From Paenibacillus sp. PCH8 (lineage in GTDB: Bacteria > Bacillota > Bacilli > Paenibacillales > Paenibacillaceae): a stretch of 64,000 bases of DNA. The notes beneath the pieces are model-generated. The model was given only the letters and a program-made list of their open reading frames with translations. It was not told the origin of the DNA and did no database searches. The translations under genes were made by a program, and so were the position numbers. This document shows positions 36,024 to 43,900 of the stretch, piece after piece (position 1 is the stretch's first letter; every line of letters starts with the position of its first letter). The stretch is from NCBI RefSeq assembly GCF_002968835.1, contig NZ_PKQK01000006.1, positions 62,001-126,000 on the forward strand, in the 5' to 3' direction.

Positions 36024-36773
36024 TTGAAGGCCATTGGGGAAATGACGGTATTGGTTACTGGAGCAAGCGGTGGCATCGGAGCGGCTATTGCAGAGCGTTT
36101 TGCCAGAGTAGGTATGAATGTAGTTATACACTATATGAAATCGCATGAAGCAGCGAATGAAGCAGCCAGAAGATGCATGGAACAGGGCAATGGCAAGATC
36201 ATGACCGTATCTGCTGATCTTCGCAGCAGGGAACAGATTCAACGTATGCGCGAGAAGCTAGAGTCACATGATCTTATGCCAGACATCCTTGTAAACAATG
36301 CGGGCATTTCTCATTATGGAATGTTGGCTGATGTTACGGAGGAAATCTGGGATGAAGTGATGGCGATTAACTTGAAAGGCACGTTTATGTGTACACAGGA
36401 AATGATGCCTCATATGATCTCTCAAAGGTACGGTCGAATTATCAATGTGTCATCGATCTGGGGACTTTCCGGCGCCTCCTGTGAGGTGCTCTATTCAACA
36501 ACCAAGGGCGGGGTGAATGCTTTTACCAAAGCTCTCGCGAAAGAACTCGCACCATCCGGAGTAACCGTAAATGCGGTTGCTCCTGGCGCAGTGCAGACAT
36601 CTATGTTAAACCATTTGGACCAGAGTGAACTGAAGATGCTGGAAGAGGAAATTCCGGCAGGAAGACTGGCTCAGCCTGATGAGATCTCATCACTGGTATA
36701 TTTTCTCGCCCTCCCTGAATCCGGTTATATTAACGGGCAAATTATCAGTCCGAATGGCGGATGGTTAACATAA
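36024..36773 (+). CDS. ymfI: SDR-family reductase YmfI (FabG-like, EF-P modification)
   Basis: NAD(P)H-dependent short-chain reductase, 249 residues. Seen motifs are the cofactor loop 'TGASGGIG', 'NNAG', Ser in 'INVSSIWG' and the catalytic 'YSTTK'. B. subtilis YmfI reduces a carbonyl intermediate to finish 5-aminopentanolylated EF-P; the neighbours ymfF-ymfH support that role over a plain fatty-acid FabG. The frame opens at ATG 36003, directly after ymfH, but GAGAGGGG at 36006-36013 lies inside that segment and fits TTG 36024 (MKAIGEMTVLVTG). Confidence 0.85.
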   Translation: MKAIGEMTVLVTGASGGIGAAIAERFARVGMNVVIHYMKSHEAANEAARRCMEQGNGKIMTVSADLRSREQIQRMREKLESHDLMPDILVNNAGISHYGMLADVTEEIWDEVMAINLKGTFMCTQEMMPHMISQRYGRIINVSSIWGLSGASCEVLYSTTKGGVNAFTKALAKELAPSGVTVNAVAPGAVQTSMLNHLDQSELKMLEEEIPAGRLAQPDEISSLVYFLALPESGYINGQIISPNGGWLT

Positions 36774-36940
36774 GGCTGCATGAACGGTCCATTCTTGAAA
36801 AATGGAACAGAACGTGTACAAACTGCCAAGTAACAGACACTTTGGATATTGTTTAAAAATATTCGTATATAAAATGTCCCGGAAGCACATATTACAACTG
36901 TTGATTTTAAATCTCATGCGTCAGCTAAGGAGGATTTATC

Positions 36941-37204
36941 ATGTCAACAGACAAAACGGTGCTCACTAATTTCGACACATGGAAGAAGTTCCTGGGTGGT
37001 CGCGTACTGCAAGCAGAGAAGATGGGAATGAGTGAAGAAACCATCAACAAACTTGCGTATGAAATCGGTGACTTTCTGGATGAGAAAGTCGATCCGGCGA
37101 ACCATTCCAACCGGGCATTGAAAGAACTATGGGATGTCGGCGATGCTGATGAGCGTCGTACGATTGCGTGCCTAATGGTCAAATTGGCCAAACAAAACGC
37201 ATAA
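36941..37204 (+). CDS. ymfJ: DUF3243 family protein (YmfJ)
   Basis: A conserved 87-residue Firmicutes protein found between ymfI and ymfK. The sequence is soluble and mostly helical ('FDTWKKFLGGRVLQAEKMGMS', 'YEIGDFLDEKVDPANHSN'), with no cysteines apart from one near the end. AAGGAGG fixes the start. Function is unknown. A promoter such as TTGGAT (36842) / TATATA (36866) may serve it, since the gap to ymfI is 168 bases. Confidence 0.85.
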   Translation: MSTDKTVLTNFDTWKKFLGGRVLQAEKMGMSEETINKLAYEIGDFLDEKVDPANHSNRALKELWDVGDADERRTIACLMVKLAKQNA

Positions 37205-37214
37205 GATTACAGCA

Positions 37215-37239
37215 GAAGAGCTCCCGTAAGGGGCTTTTC
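37215..37239 (+). terminator. Terminator-like hairpin after ymfJ
   Basis: A 10-bp stem (GAAGAGCTCC / GGGGCTTTTC, with wobbles) around CGTAA; the T run is part of the stem, so it is weak. Confidence 0.45.
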
Positions 37240-37400
37240 TCTAATGATTACAAACGGATTACAGAGCTGTTCTTGTAATTCATTTTCATTTTATATATCA
37301 TTAACGTGACCCATTTTTAGAAGATGCCTCAGATTGTCGTCCTGTGGACACGTTCTGTTGCTGTCGAATAATGTGGAATAATGCTTTACGGGGTGTATAA

Positions 37401-38168
37401 ATGGAATCTAAACAATGGTACATGGAATATAAAATACATAAGAACAGACCTGGCTTGCTAGGCGACATAGCCTCTATGCTGGGGATGCTTGAAGTTAATA
37501 TTTTGACTATTAACGGGGTGGAAGGCAAAACTCGGGGTATGCTGCTTGAATCGGATGATGATGAGAAGATTCGTTTGCTGGGTGAAATGCTTAGCAAAGT
37601 AAACAGCATTACGGTATCGGCTTTACGTCAACCGAAATTGGTGGATATTCTGGCTGTACGTCACGGCAGGTACATTGACCGCGATTCAGATGATCGCAAA
37701 ACATTTCGTTTTACACGAGATGAACTTGGGTTACTTGTGGACTTTTTGGGTGAAGTATTTAAGAAGGAAGGTAACCAGGTTATCGGTTTGCGTGGAATGC
37801 CGCGTGTGGGTAAAACGGAGTCCATCATTGCGGGCAGTGTATGTGCCATGAAGCGCTGGACGTTTGTATCCTCCACACTTCTTCGTCAGACGATAAGGAG
37901 TCAAATGTCCGAGGACGAATTGAACCCAAACAATGTGTTCATCATTGATGGAATTGTCAGTACCATTCGTTCCAGTGAGCGGCATTACAATTTGTTGCAG
38001 GATATCATGTCGATGCCAAGCACCAAAGTTATCGAACATCCGGATATCTTTGTTCAGGAATCCGAATATGATTTTAATGATTTTGACATTATTATTGAAT
38101 TGCGCAACGTTCCAAATGAAGAAATTATTTATGATACGTTCACAGCCAGCTACACCGACGAACTGTAA
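37401..38168 (+). CDS. ymfK: DUF3388 protein YmfK (ACT-like domain plus P-loop)
   Basis: Conserved 255-residue protein of unknown function. An N-terminal ACT-like segment ('KNRPGLLGDIASMLGMLEVNI', about residues 14-75) is followed from about 130 by a P-loop NTPase-like part with 'GLRGMPRVGKTES' and 'VFIIDGIVST'. The pairing of a ligand-sensing fold with a nucleotide-binding motif suggests a regulatory switch, but that is inference. GGGGTG precedes the ATG. It lies upstream of rodZ in the same order as Bacillus ymfK-ymfM. Confidence 0.85.
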   Translation: MESKQWYMEYKIHKNRPGLLGDIASMLGMLEVNILTINGVEGKTRGMLLESDDDEKIRLLGEMLSKVNSITVSALRQPKLVDILAVRHGRYIDRDSDDRKTFRFTRDELGLLVDFLGEVFKKEGNQVIGLRGMPRVGKTESIIAGSVCAMKRWTFVSSTLLRQTIRSQMSEDELNPNNVFIIDGIVSTIRSSERHYNLLQDIMSMPSTKVIEHPDIFVQESEYDFNDFDIIIELRNVPNEEIIYDTFTASYTDEL

Positions 38169-38235
38169 GGCTCCGTACGGGATCATGGAAATAGATTAGC
38201 AACAACTCAAGAGATAAACATAAGGAGGAGATGGC

Positions 38236-39279
38236 ATGTCTGAACTGGGTCAGCAGTTAAGGGAGGCCCGGCTGCAAAAAGGGATGAGTCTTGACGATGT
38301 ACAGGAAATGACTAAAATTCGCAAGAGGTATCTGGAGGCTATAGAAGCAGGGGACTATAAAGTGCTGCCTGGCACCTTCTATGTGCGTGCTTTCATCAAA
38401 ACCTATGCGGAGACTGTGGGACTCAACCCTGATGAGCTGCTGGAGGGTCACAAAAAAGATGTACCGGCAGAGGAGACGGAAGCGACAATGGAACCGGTTA
38501 TTCAGAAGCGTTCCAATCGTCCGGTTGAGCGTAATAATCGGTGGATGTCTGTCGCGCTGATGTGGACATTCCCCATTTTAATTGTGGTTTTGTTGTATGC
38601 TTACGTTGTATTGAACAAGGATGATGCTAAAGATACTCCGGGGCTGGACCCGGTCAAAATTACAGACAGTCAGCAGCAGCCGGAAGATAAACCGGATCAA
38701 CCTGCCGATAACGGACAGGCAGCTAATCCGCCTGCAACTGATTCAGGTACAGGTGAAGGCAACGCAGGCGGGAATGGTGGCGGTACGGACACTGAAGGGC
38801 AGACAGATGGCCAAACCGATGGTCAAACGGATGAGACTCAGGATGAACCTACAGATAACACTCCGGCCGCTGTAACTGTTGCAGAGGATGGAAAATCAGG
38901 AAATATTACTAACTTTAAAGTTAGTGGAAGTGCAGGCAAGCCTGTCACTGTTACGATTAAAGCTACGGGTCATAGCTGGCTGGAAGTGTACAAGGGCGAG
39001 AACTCCAGCGGAGAGAAGTTGGAGTATGGTAATACAGCGGAAGGTGACAGTTTTACCTTTGAGCTGGATAGTACGGGTATGTATATTAAGTCCGGTTACG
39101 CTGCAGCGACCACGATTGAGGTTGGTGGGCAAGTTGTAACGGATGGCAAAGCGACCAATCGGATTCGTCTGCAGCTTGGTGAAGACAGTGGCAGTGCTAC
39201 TTCTTCCACAGGAGTTGAAAATGGAACAACGGTTGGCACAGAAGGTAGCAATGAAGGCAGTACCACAGGCAGCGAATAA
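38236..39279 (+). CDS. rodZ: RodZ-like cytoskeletal membrane protein (YmfM)
   Basis: Links MreB filaments to the membrane and cell-wall machinery. The 347-residue protein has an N-terminal Cro-type helix-turn-helix (HTH_25, about 5-70, 'LGQQLREARLQKGMSLDDV'), a single membrane segment near 107-128 ('MWTFPILIVVLLYAYVVL'), a long Gly/Asp/Thr/Gln-rich linker with repeated 'DGQTDGQTD', and a C-terminal extracytoplasmic beta domain (DUF4115, about 220-315, 'GHSWLEVYKGENSSGEK'). AAGGAGG fixes the ATG. Confidence 0.92.
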   Translation: MSELGQQLREARLQKGMSLDDVQEMTKIRKRYLEAIEAGDYKVLPGTFYVRAFIKTYAETVGLNPDELLEGHKKDVPAEETEATMEPVIQKRSNRPVERNNRWMSVALMWTFPILIVVLLYAYVVLNKDDAKDTPGLDPVKITDSQQQPEDKPDQPADNGQAANPPATDSGTGEGNAGGNGGGTDTEGQTDGQTDGQTDETQDEPTDNTPAAVTVAEDGKSGNITNFKVSGSAGKPVTVTIKATGHSWLEVYKGENSSGEKLEYGNTAEGDSFTFELDSTGMYIKSGYAAATTIEVGGQVVTDGKATNRIRLQLGEDSGSATSSTGVENGTTVGTEGSNEGSTTGSE

Positions 39280-39352
39280 CCGAGTCCACTGCAGGAGACA
39301 ATAATGGTGTCTTAACTTGCAGTTAACTTTTGGTGAAGTGAGGTGGATGGCT

Positions 39353-39517
39353 GTGACAGTCAGCTGGATCGTAACGGGTTTAGGGATCATTGTCAGCCTC
39401 CTGGGTTATTACCTGACTCCAAGTGCTTGGGGTTACGGAATATTGGGTTTTGGACTTGCGCATGTCCTTCTGGGTGTGCTTGATATGTTCAGACAGCCCA
39501 ACCGCAGCCGCTATTAA
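39353..39517 (+). CDS. Small membrane protein downstream of rodZ
   Basis: A 54-residue protein with two hydrophobic stretches ('WIVTGLGIIVSLLGYYL' and 'YGILGFGLAHVLLGVL') and a basic tail 'RQPNRSRY'. The frame is open further upstream; GAGGT at 39340-39344 fits GTG 39353 (spacing 8), while ATG 39347 is too close. It is 73 bases after rodZ and is followed by a strong terminator, so it is likely the last gene of the rodZ operon. No known family was recognised. Confidence 0.65.
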   Translation: MTVSWIVTGLGIIVSLLGYYLTPSAWGYGILGFGLAHVLLGVLDMFRQPNRSRY

Positions 39518-39534
39518 TTGGAAGCTGAACCAGC

Positions 39535-39580
39535 AAGCATTTTTGGCAACCACTCAAGTGGAGGCCAAAAATGCTTTTTT
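39535..39580 (+). terminator. Terminator of the rodZ operon
   Basis: Perfect 13-bp stem AAGCATTTTTGGC / GCCAAAAATGCTT with an inner CCACT/AGTGG stem, followed by T run. Confidence 0.92.
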
Positions 39581-39672
39581 GTTTGAACAAAACGGCTTGA
39601 AATTAGACTTTTGTTTAAGGTATCCTCTATAATGTTACACAGAACATATGATTAACTGAAAGGGTGACTGGT

Positions 39673-40164
39673 TTGAGTTCAGAAAATTCATTTGATATCG
39701 TGTCCAAAATGGACTTGCAAGAATTGACAAATGCCGTTACACAAACGGAGAAGGAAATTGGCACTCGTTATGACTTCAAGGGCAGCAAGAGCAGTCTGAA
39801 ACTGGATAAGGATGCATTAACGATCGTATCTGATGACGAGACCAAACTCAAGGCTGTCATTGATGTGCTGCAATCCAAAATGGCCAAGCGTGGTCTTCCA
39901 TTAAAAAACATTGATTATGCCAAAGTGGAGCCGGCTTCTTCTGGAACAGTCCGCCAGCGTTTGAATTTCAAACAGGGGATCGACCAGGACATCGCCAAGA
40001 AAATCAATATTTTGATTCGGGACTCGAAGATGAAGGTAAAGAGTCAGATTCAGGGAGATCAGCTCCGGGTAACTGGTAAGAGTAAAAATGATTTGCAAGC
40101 TGTGATGCAGCTGCTGAACGGTGCCGAACTGCCTTTGGATTTGCAATATACAAATTTCAAATAA
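39673..40164 (+). CDS. yajQ: YajQ family nucleotide-binding protein
   Basis: A 163-residue protein of the YajQ (DUF520) family, two ferredoxin-like domains; the Xanthomonas member binds cyclic-di-GMP, and E. coli YajQ binds nucleotides. Seen: 'NSFDIVSKMDLQELTNAV' at the start, 'RYDFKGSKSSLKLD', 'IRDSKMKVKSQIQGDQLRVTGKSKNDLQ' at the end. TTG at 39673 behind AAAGGGTGA gives the canonical N-terminus; the GTG at 39664 overlaps that site. Role here unknown. Confidence 0.88.
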   Translation: MSSENSFDIVSKMDLQELTNAVTQTEKEIGTRYDFKGSKSSLKLDKDALTIVSDDETKLKAVIDVLQSKMAKRGLPLKNIDYAKVEPASSGTVRQRLNFKQGIDQDIAKKINILIRDSKMKVKSQIQGDQLRVTGKSKNDLQAVMQLLNGAELPLDLQYTNFK

Positions 40165-40192
40165 TATGGCCTTTTTTTAGCAATCGTGTTTT

Positions 40193-40483
40193 TTGACACT
40201 GAATTAGGCGTATATTATACTAAGTGTGCATTGCTGGCAGTCATGCATCAAGTCCAGTCCTCATCGTTTGCTGACTTTGTGAAAAGCAGTACATCTTCTG
40301 GAAGTCACCGGAACGTTTAAAGCGGTTTTGCTTTTGAGCGGTTGACTTTATTTTTGCGTTTCTACATAGTGGGATCATGTTAATATGGATTGACATTGAA
40401 ATTGTACATTTCATGTTCCGGATGATGATAACGGGATTAAGATGAATGTTTGGAGTAATGGAGGATATGAGGGAGGGCGTCTT
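40193..40483 (+). promoter_or_regulatory. Strong promoter and long leader before pgsA
   Basis: TTGACA at 40193-40198 and TATACT at 40216-40221 are 17 bases apart. The transcript would carry a leader of about 255 bases before pgsA. It contains a possible 25-codon frame at 40243-40320 with no good ribosome site, a short AAAGC/GCTTT stem near 40319-40336 and a second TTGACA at 40390 without a good -10. No known riboswitch was recognised. Confidence 0.6.
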
Positions 40484-41071
40484 GTGAATTTACCCAACCG
40501 GATTACGCTTGCACGAATTTGCTTAATCCCTTTTTTGATGGTGTTCCTGCTCGTGGATTTCCCATTTTATCCAGAGCCGTTACAGCTTGGAAGCTTTGCG
40601 CTTCCTTATAATCAGCTGATTGCTGCTGTTATTTTTATCATTGCTGCAAGTACGGATGGAATTGATGGGTACCTTGCGCGGAAAAATAACATGGTTACGA
40701 ATCTGGGAAAACTGCTCGACCCACTCGCAGACAAACTATTGGTTACTGCAGTTTTGATCTCGCTCGTAGAGATGGGCAAGCTGGATTCCTGGATTGCAGT
40801 CGTTATTATCAGTCGTGAATTTGCAGTTACAGGTTTGCGACAAATAGCGCTGCTGGATGGTTCAGTTGTCGCAGCCAGTGCCTGGGGCAAGCTGAAGACT
40901 GTTGTGCAGATTGTGGCGATTGTGTTGCTGTTGCTGAATAATTTCCCATTTTCATTCACGGGTGTTCACGTAGACATTATCGCGGTTTGGGCTGCAGCGA
41001 TTATCACCATCTGGTCTGGTATCGATTATTTTATCAAAAACAAAAACTTGCTTCATTTAACAAAAGTATAA
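40484..41071 (+). CDS. pgsA: CDP-diacylglycerol-glycerol-3-phosphate 3-phosphatidyltransferase
   Basis: Makes phosphatidylglycerol-phosphate, the committed step to PG, in the membrane. The 195-residue protein shows the CDP-alcohol phosphotransferase motif spread over 'DGIDGYLARKNN' and 'TNLGKLLDPLADKL' (the Asp residues bind metal) and several membrane helices. GTG at 40484 follows AGGGAGGGC; the open frame from 40442 precedes this site. It sits upstream of cinA-recA as in Bacillus. Confidence 0.93.
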   Translation: MNLPNRITLARICLIPFLMVFLLVDFPFYPEPLQLGSFALPYNQLIAAVIFIIAASTDGIDGYLARKNNMVTNLGKLLDPLADKLLVTAVLISLVEMGKLDSWIAVVIISREFAVTGLRQIALLDGSVVAASAWGKLKTVVQIVAIVLLLLNNFPFSFTGVHVDIIAVWAAAIITIWSGIDYFIKNKNLLHLTKV

Positions 41072-41114
41072 CTTTTTGGGGTAAGATAGGTAACCTTGAA
41101 GAAATCATTGGTAC

Positions 41115-41147
41115 AAAGGGCAATAGGAAATTATCCTATTGCCCTTT
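41115..41147 (+). terminator. Perfect hairpin between pgsA and cinA
   Basis: AAAGGGCAATAGGA pairs fully with TCCTATTGCCCTTT around a five-base loop. There is no T run beyond the stem's own TTT, so it may attenuate or protect mRNA rather than terminate fully. Confidence 0.55.
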
Positions 41148-41179
41148 CATCACTCACCACATGTACAGGAGGATGCTAA

Positions 41180-42436
41180 ATGAAGGCGGAAATCATTGCA
41201 GTTGGCACAGAGCTGCTACTTGGACAAATCGTAAATACCAATGCCAGATACTTATCCCGTGAATTGGCTGCGATCGGGATCGATGTATATTTCCAAACGG
41301 TGGTTGGTGATAACCTGAATCGACTTAGTGAAGCCATTCGCATTGCGCAAGGGCGTGCAGACGTTATTTTATTCTCCGGTGGCATTGGGCCTACCCAGGA
41401 TGATCTGACCAAAGATGCTCTGGCAGCCGTTCTAAACCGCAAGCTGCATATAGATCGTATGGCTATGGACAAAATTGAGAGCTTCTTCAGAGACCGTAAT
41501 GTGGACATGACAGAGAATAACCGACGTCAGGCGATCGTTATTGATGGTGGTACACCTCTAGCCAATGAAACGGGTCTTGCTGCGGGGAATGCAATTTCAG
41601 ACAATGATAAATATTATGTTGTGATGCCCGGCCCACCTAAAGAGCTGATTCCAATGTTTGAACAGGAAGTCAAGCCGTGGCTATTCCAGCATGTACTTAC
41701 AGAAGAAATGCCGATCTATTCCACAATGCTCAAGTTCGCAGGTATTGGTGAATCTGCTCTGGAAGATCGACTTCTCGATCTGATTGATACACAGACAGAC
41801 CCTACGATCGCTCCTTATGCGAGCGAAGGAGAAGTTACAGTGCGTGTCTCCACCAAGGCTCCAAGTGAGGGAGAGGCGAAGCTGAAGCTGGATGCGATGG
41901 AAGTCCAGATCCGTGAACGCTTGACAGAACATCTCTACGCGAACGAGGATGTGCCTATAGAGTACACGATTGTAACTATGATGTCTGATATGGGTCTGAC
42001 GCTTAGTGCTGCTGAGAGCTGCACAGGAGGGCTTGTGATGCAGAGTCTAACTTCCGTACCCGGAAGCGCATCAATGCTTAAAGGTGGAATTGTTTGTTAC
42101 TCTAATGAAATTAAAGAAAAGTTGCTGAATGTACCACATGATTATCTGGAAGGTGAAGATGCACCGGGGGCAGTGAGTCCTGAAGTTGCCAAAGTGCTTG
42201 CAGAACAGATTCGTATGATTGGGGATGCAGATTTTGGCTTAGCCGTTACCGGTGTAGCGGGACCAGGCTATTCCGAACGCAAGCCACCTGGACTGGTCTT
42301 CATCGCTCTTGCTGAACGGGGAAAAGAGACCGAAATCCATGAGCTGCGCATCAATGGTAATCGGGAGACCGTTCGCATTCGTTCAGCCAAAGCGATTCTC
42401 TATCGCTTATGGCAGAAGCTTGTAGCGATAGATTAG
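41180..42436 (+). CDS. cinA: CinA: competence/damage-inducible protein, NMN amidase
   Basis: The 418-residue protein has an N-terminal molybdopterin-binding-like domain ('AEIIAVGTELLLGQIVNTN', 'FSGGIGPTQDDLTKD') with pyrophosphatase-type activity in the family, and a C-terminal PncC nicotinamide-nucleotide amidase domain from about 260 ('SAAESCTGGLV', 'GGIVCYSNEIK', 'AVTGVAGPGY'). It recycles NMN to NaMN for NAD synthesis. CAGGAGG fixes the ATG. Upstream of recA, a common pairing. Confidence 0.93.
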   Translation: MKAEIIAVGTELLLGQIVNTNARYLSRELAAIGIDVYFQTVVGDNLNRLSEAIRIAQGRADVILFSGGIGPTQDDLTKDALAAVLNRKLHIDRMAMDKIESFFRDRNVDMTENNRRQAIVIDGGTPLANETGLAAGNAISDNDKYYVVMPGPPKELIPMFEQEVKPWLFQHVLTEEMPIYSTMLKFAGIGESALEDRLLDLIDTQTDPTIAPYASEGEVTVRVSTKAPSEGEAKLKLDAMEVQIRERLTEHLYANEDVPIEYTIVTMMSDMGLTLSAAESCTGGLVMQSLTSVPGSASMLKGGIVCYSNEIKEKLLNVPHDYLEGEDAPGAVSPEVAKVLAEQIRMIGDADFGLAVTGVAGPGYSERKPPGLVFIALAERGKETEIHELRINGNRETVRIRSAKAILYRLWQKLVAID

Positions 42437-42497
42437 TATTAGCATATTAGCCTGGATTGCATTTGCAGTTCCAAGCACGTATAATTAAGGAAGACGG

Positions 42498-42544
42498 AAG
42501 AACCGTAGAATTAGGCTTAACAGCCTTATTTACGGTTCTTTTTT
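42498..42544 (+). terminator. cinA terminator
   Basis: AAGAACCGTA pairs with TACGGTTCTT around an inner AGGCT/AGCCT stem, followed by a T run. Confidence 0.88.
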
Positions 42545-42598
42545 CTGTTTAATGGAAAGTTTCTTAGAGGAAGAGGCGCCTCGGCCTTTATAAAAAAA

Positions 42599-42650
42599 CG
42601 AATGTATGTTCGAAAAAAAGCTTGGCAAACGTGTCAAAACAAGGTATCAT
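42599..42650 (+). promoter_or_regulatory. recA promoter with LexA (SOS) box
   Basis: CGAATGTATGTTCG at 42599-42612 matches the Gram-positive SOS box (CGAAC-N4-GTTCG) with one change. Ten bases downstream lie TTGGCA (42622-42627) and TATCAT (42645-42650), 17 bases apart. LexA bound here would repress recA until DNA damage. Confidence 0.78.
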
Positions 42651-42681
42651 TATCATATAAACAGTAAAGGGTGTGAGCTTA

Positions 42682-43746
42682 TTGTCAGACCGTCGTGCCG
42701 CGCTTGATATGGCGCTCCGTCAAATAGAGAAGCAATTTGGGAAAGGGTCCATCATGAAACTGGGTGAGTCTACTCATATGAATGTGGAAGTAATTCCCAG
42801 TGGTTCCTTGGCTTTGGATATTGCATTAGGAACAGGCGGCTTGCCTAAAGGCCGTATTGTTGAAATATATGGACCTGAATCCTCTGGTAAAACAACTGTA
42901 GCATTGCATGCTATCGCCGAAGTACAAAGAGCAGGTGGACAAGCTGCATTTATTGATGCCGAGCATGCTCTTGACCCTCAATATGCAAGCAAACTGGGTG
43001 TTAACATCGATGAATTGCTTCTGTCTCAGCCAGATACGGGTGAGCAAGGGCTTGAAATTGCAGAAGCTCTTGTACGCAGTGGTGCTGTAGATATTGTCGT
43101 TATTGACTCTGTAGCTGCATTGGTACCGAAAGCAGAGATTGAAGGCGAAATGGGTGATTCCCACGTCGGTTTGCAAGCGCGTCTGATGTCTCAGGCGCTG
43201 CGTAAATTGTCTGGTGCAATCAGTAAATCCAAAACAATCGCGATCTTTATCAACCAGCTTCGTGAAAAAGTCGGCGTTATGTTTGGTAACCCGGAAACAA
43301 CACCTGGTGGTCGTGCCCTGAAATTTTATTCCACAGTACGTTTGGATGTACGCCGTATTGAGAGTATCAAATCAGGAAATGACATGATTGGTAACCGTAC
43401 GCGTATTAAAGTCGTGAAGAACAAGGTAGCACCTCCGTTTAAACAAGCGGAAGTGGATATCATGTACGGTGAGGGTATCTCGAGAGAAGGCAGTATCATT
43501 GATATTGGTACAGATCTGGACATCGTAAACAAAAGTGGTGCATGGTACTCATACGAAGGCGAGCGTTTAGGACAAGGTCGTGAGAACGCGAAGCAATTCA
43601 TGAAAGAGCATAAAGAGATCGCTGATATCATTGAACAAAAAATTCGTGTCGCCAGCAATCTTACTACTGCGGTTCCTGCACCTACTAACGAAGATCAAGC
43701 AAAAGAAGCGGCAGAAGAACAAGAATTGTTTGAAATTAATGAGTAA
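42682..43746 (+). CDS. recA: Recombinase RecA
   Basis: ATP-dependent strand-exchange protein and SOS coprotease. The 354-residue product has Walker A 'GPESSGKTT' near residue 67, 'VVIDSVAALVPKAEIEGEMGD' (Walker B and loop L1) and the L2 region 'FGNPETTPGGRALKFYSTVRLD'. AAAGGG at 42667-42672 and family N-termini (MSDRRAALDMAL) point to TTG 42682, not the in-frame GTG at 42673. Preceded by an SOS box. Confidence 0.98.
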   Translation: MSDRRAALDMALRQIEKQFGKGSIMKLGESTHMNVEVIPSGSLALDIALGTGGLPKGRIVEIYGPESSGKTTVALHAIAEVQRAGGQAAFIDAEHALDPQYASKLGVNIDELLLSQPDTGEQGLEIAEALVRSGAVDIVVIDSVAALVPKAEIEGEMGDSHVGLQARLMSQALRKLSGAISKSKTIAIFINQLREKVGVMFGNPETTPGGRALKFYSTVRLDVRRIESIKSGNDMIGNRTRIKVVKNKVAPPFKQAEVDIMYGEGISREGSIIDIGTDLDIVNKSGAWYSYEGERLGQGRENAKQFMKEHKEIADIIEQKIRVASNLTTAVPAPTNEDQAKEAAEEQELFEINE

Positions 43747-43823
43747 ATGAATCCTCCCAAAGCTTATCGGATTGAGCTTAGCTTGATCTGCTAAGATTTT
43801 GTGGTGGAAGTGCTCGCTCTGTT

Positions 43824-43857
43824 CAACAGCCTCTGTCCATTTGGACAGAGGCTGTTG
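43824..43857 (+). terminator. Perfect 15-bp hairpin between recA and recX
   Basis: CAACAGCCTCTGTCC (43824-43838) and its exact complement (43843-43857) flank an ATTT loop. No T run follows (GCATACTG). It may be a partial terminator or RNA-stability element limiting read-through into recX. Confidence 0.6.
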
Positions 43858-43900
43858 GCATACTGATTAAATAATATATATGGTGGAGGGGGAGACCTGA

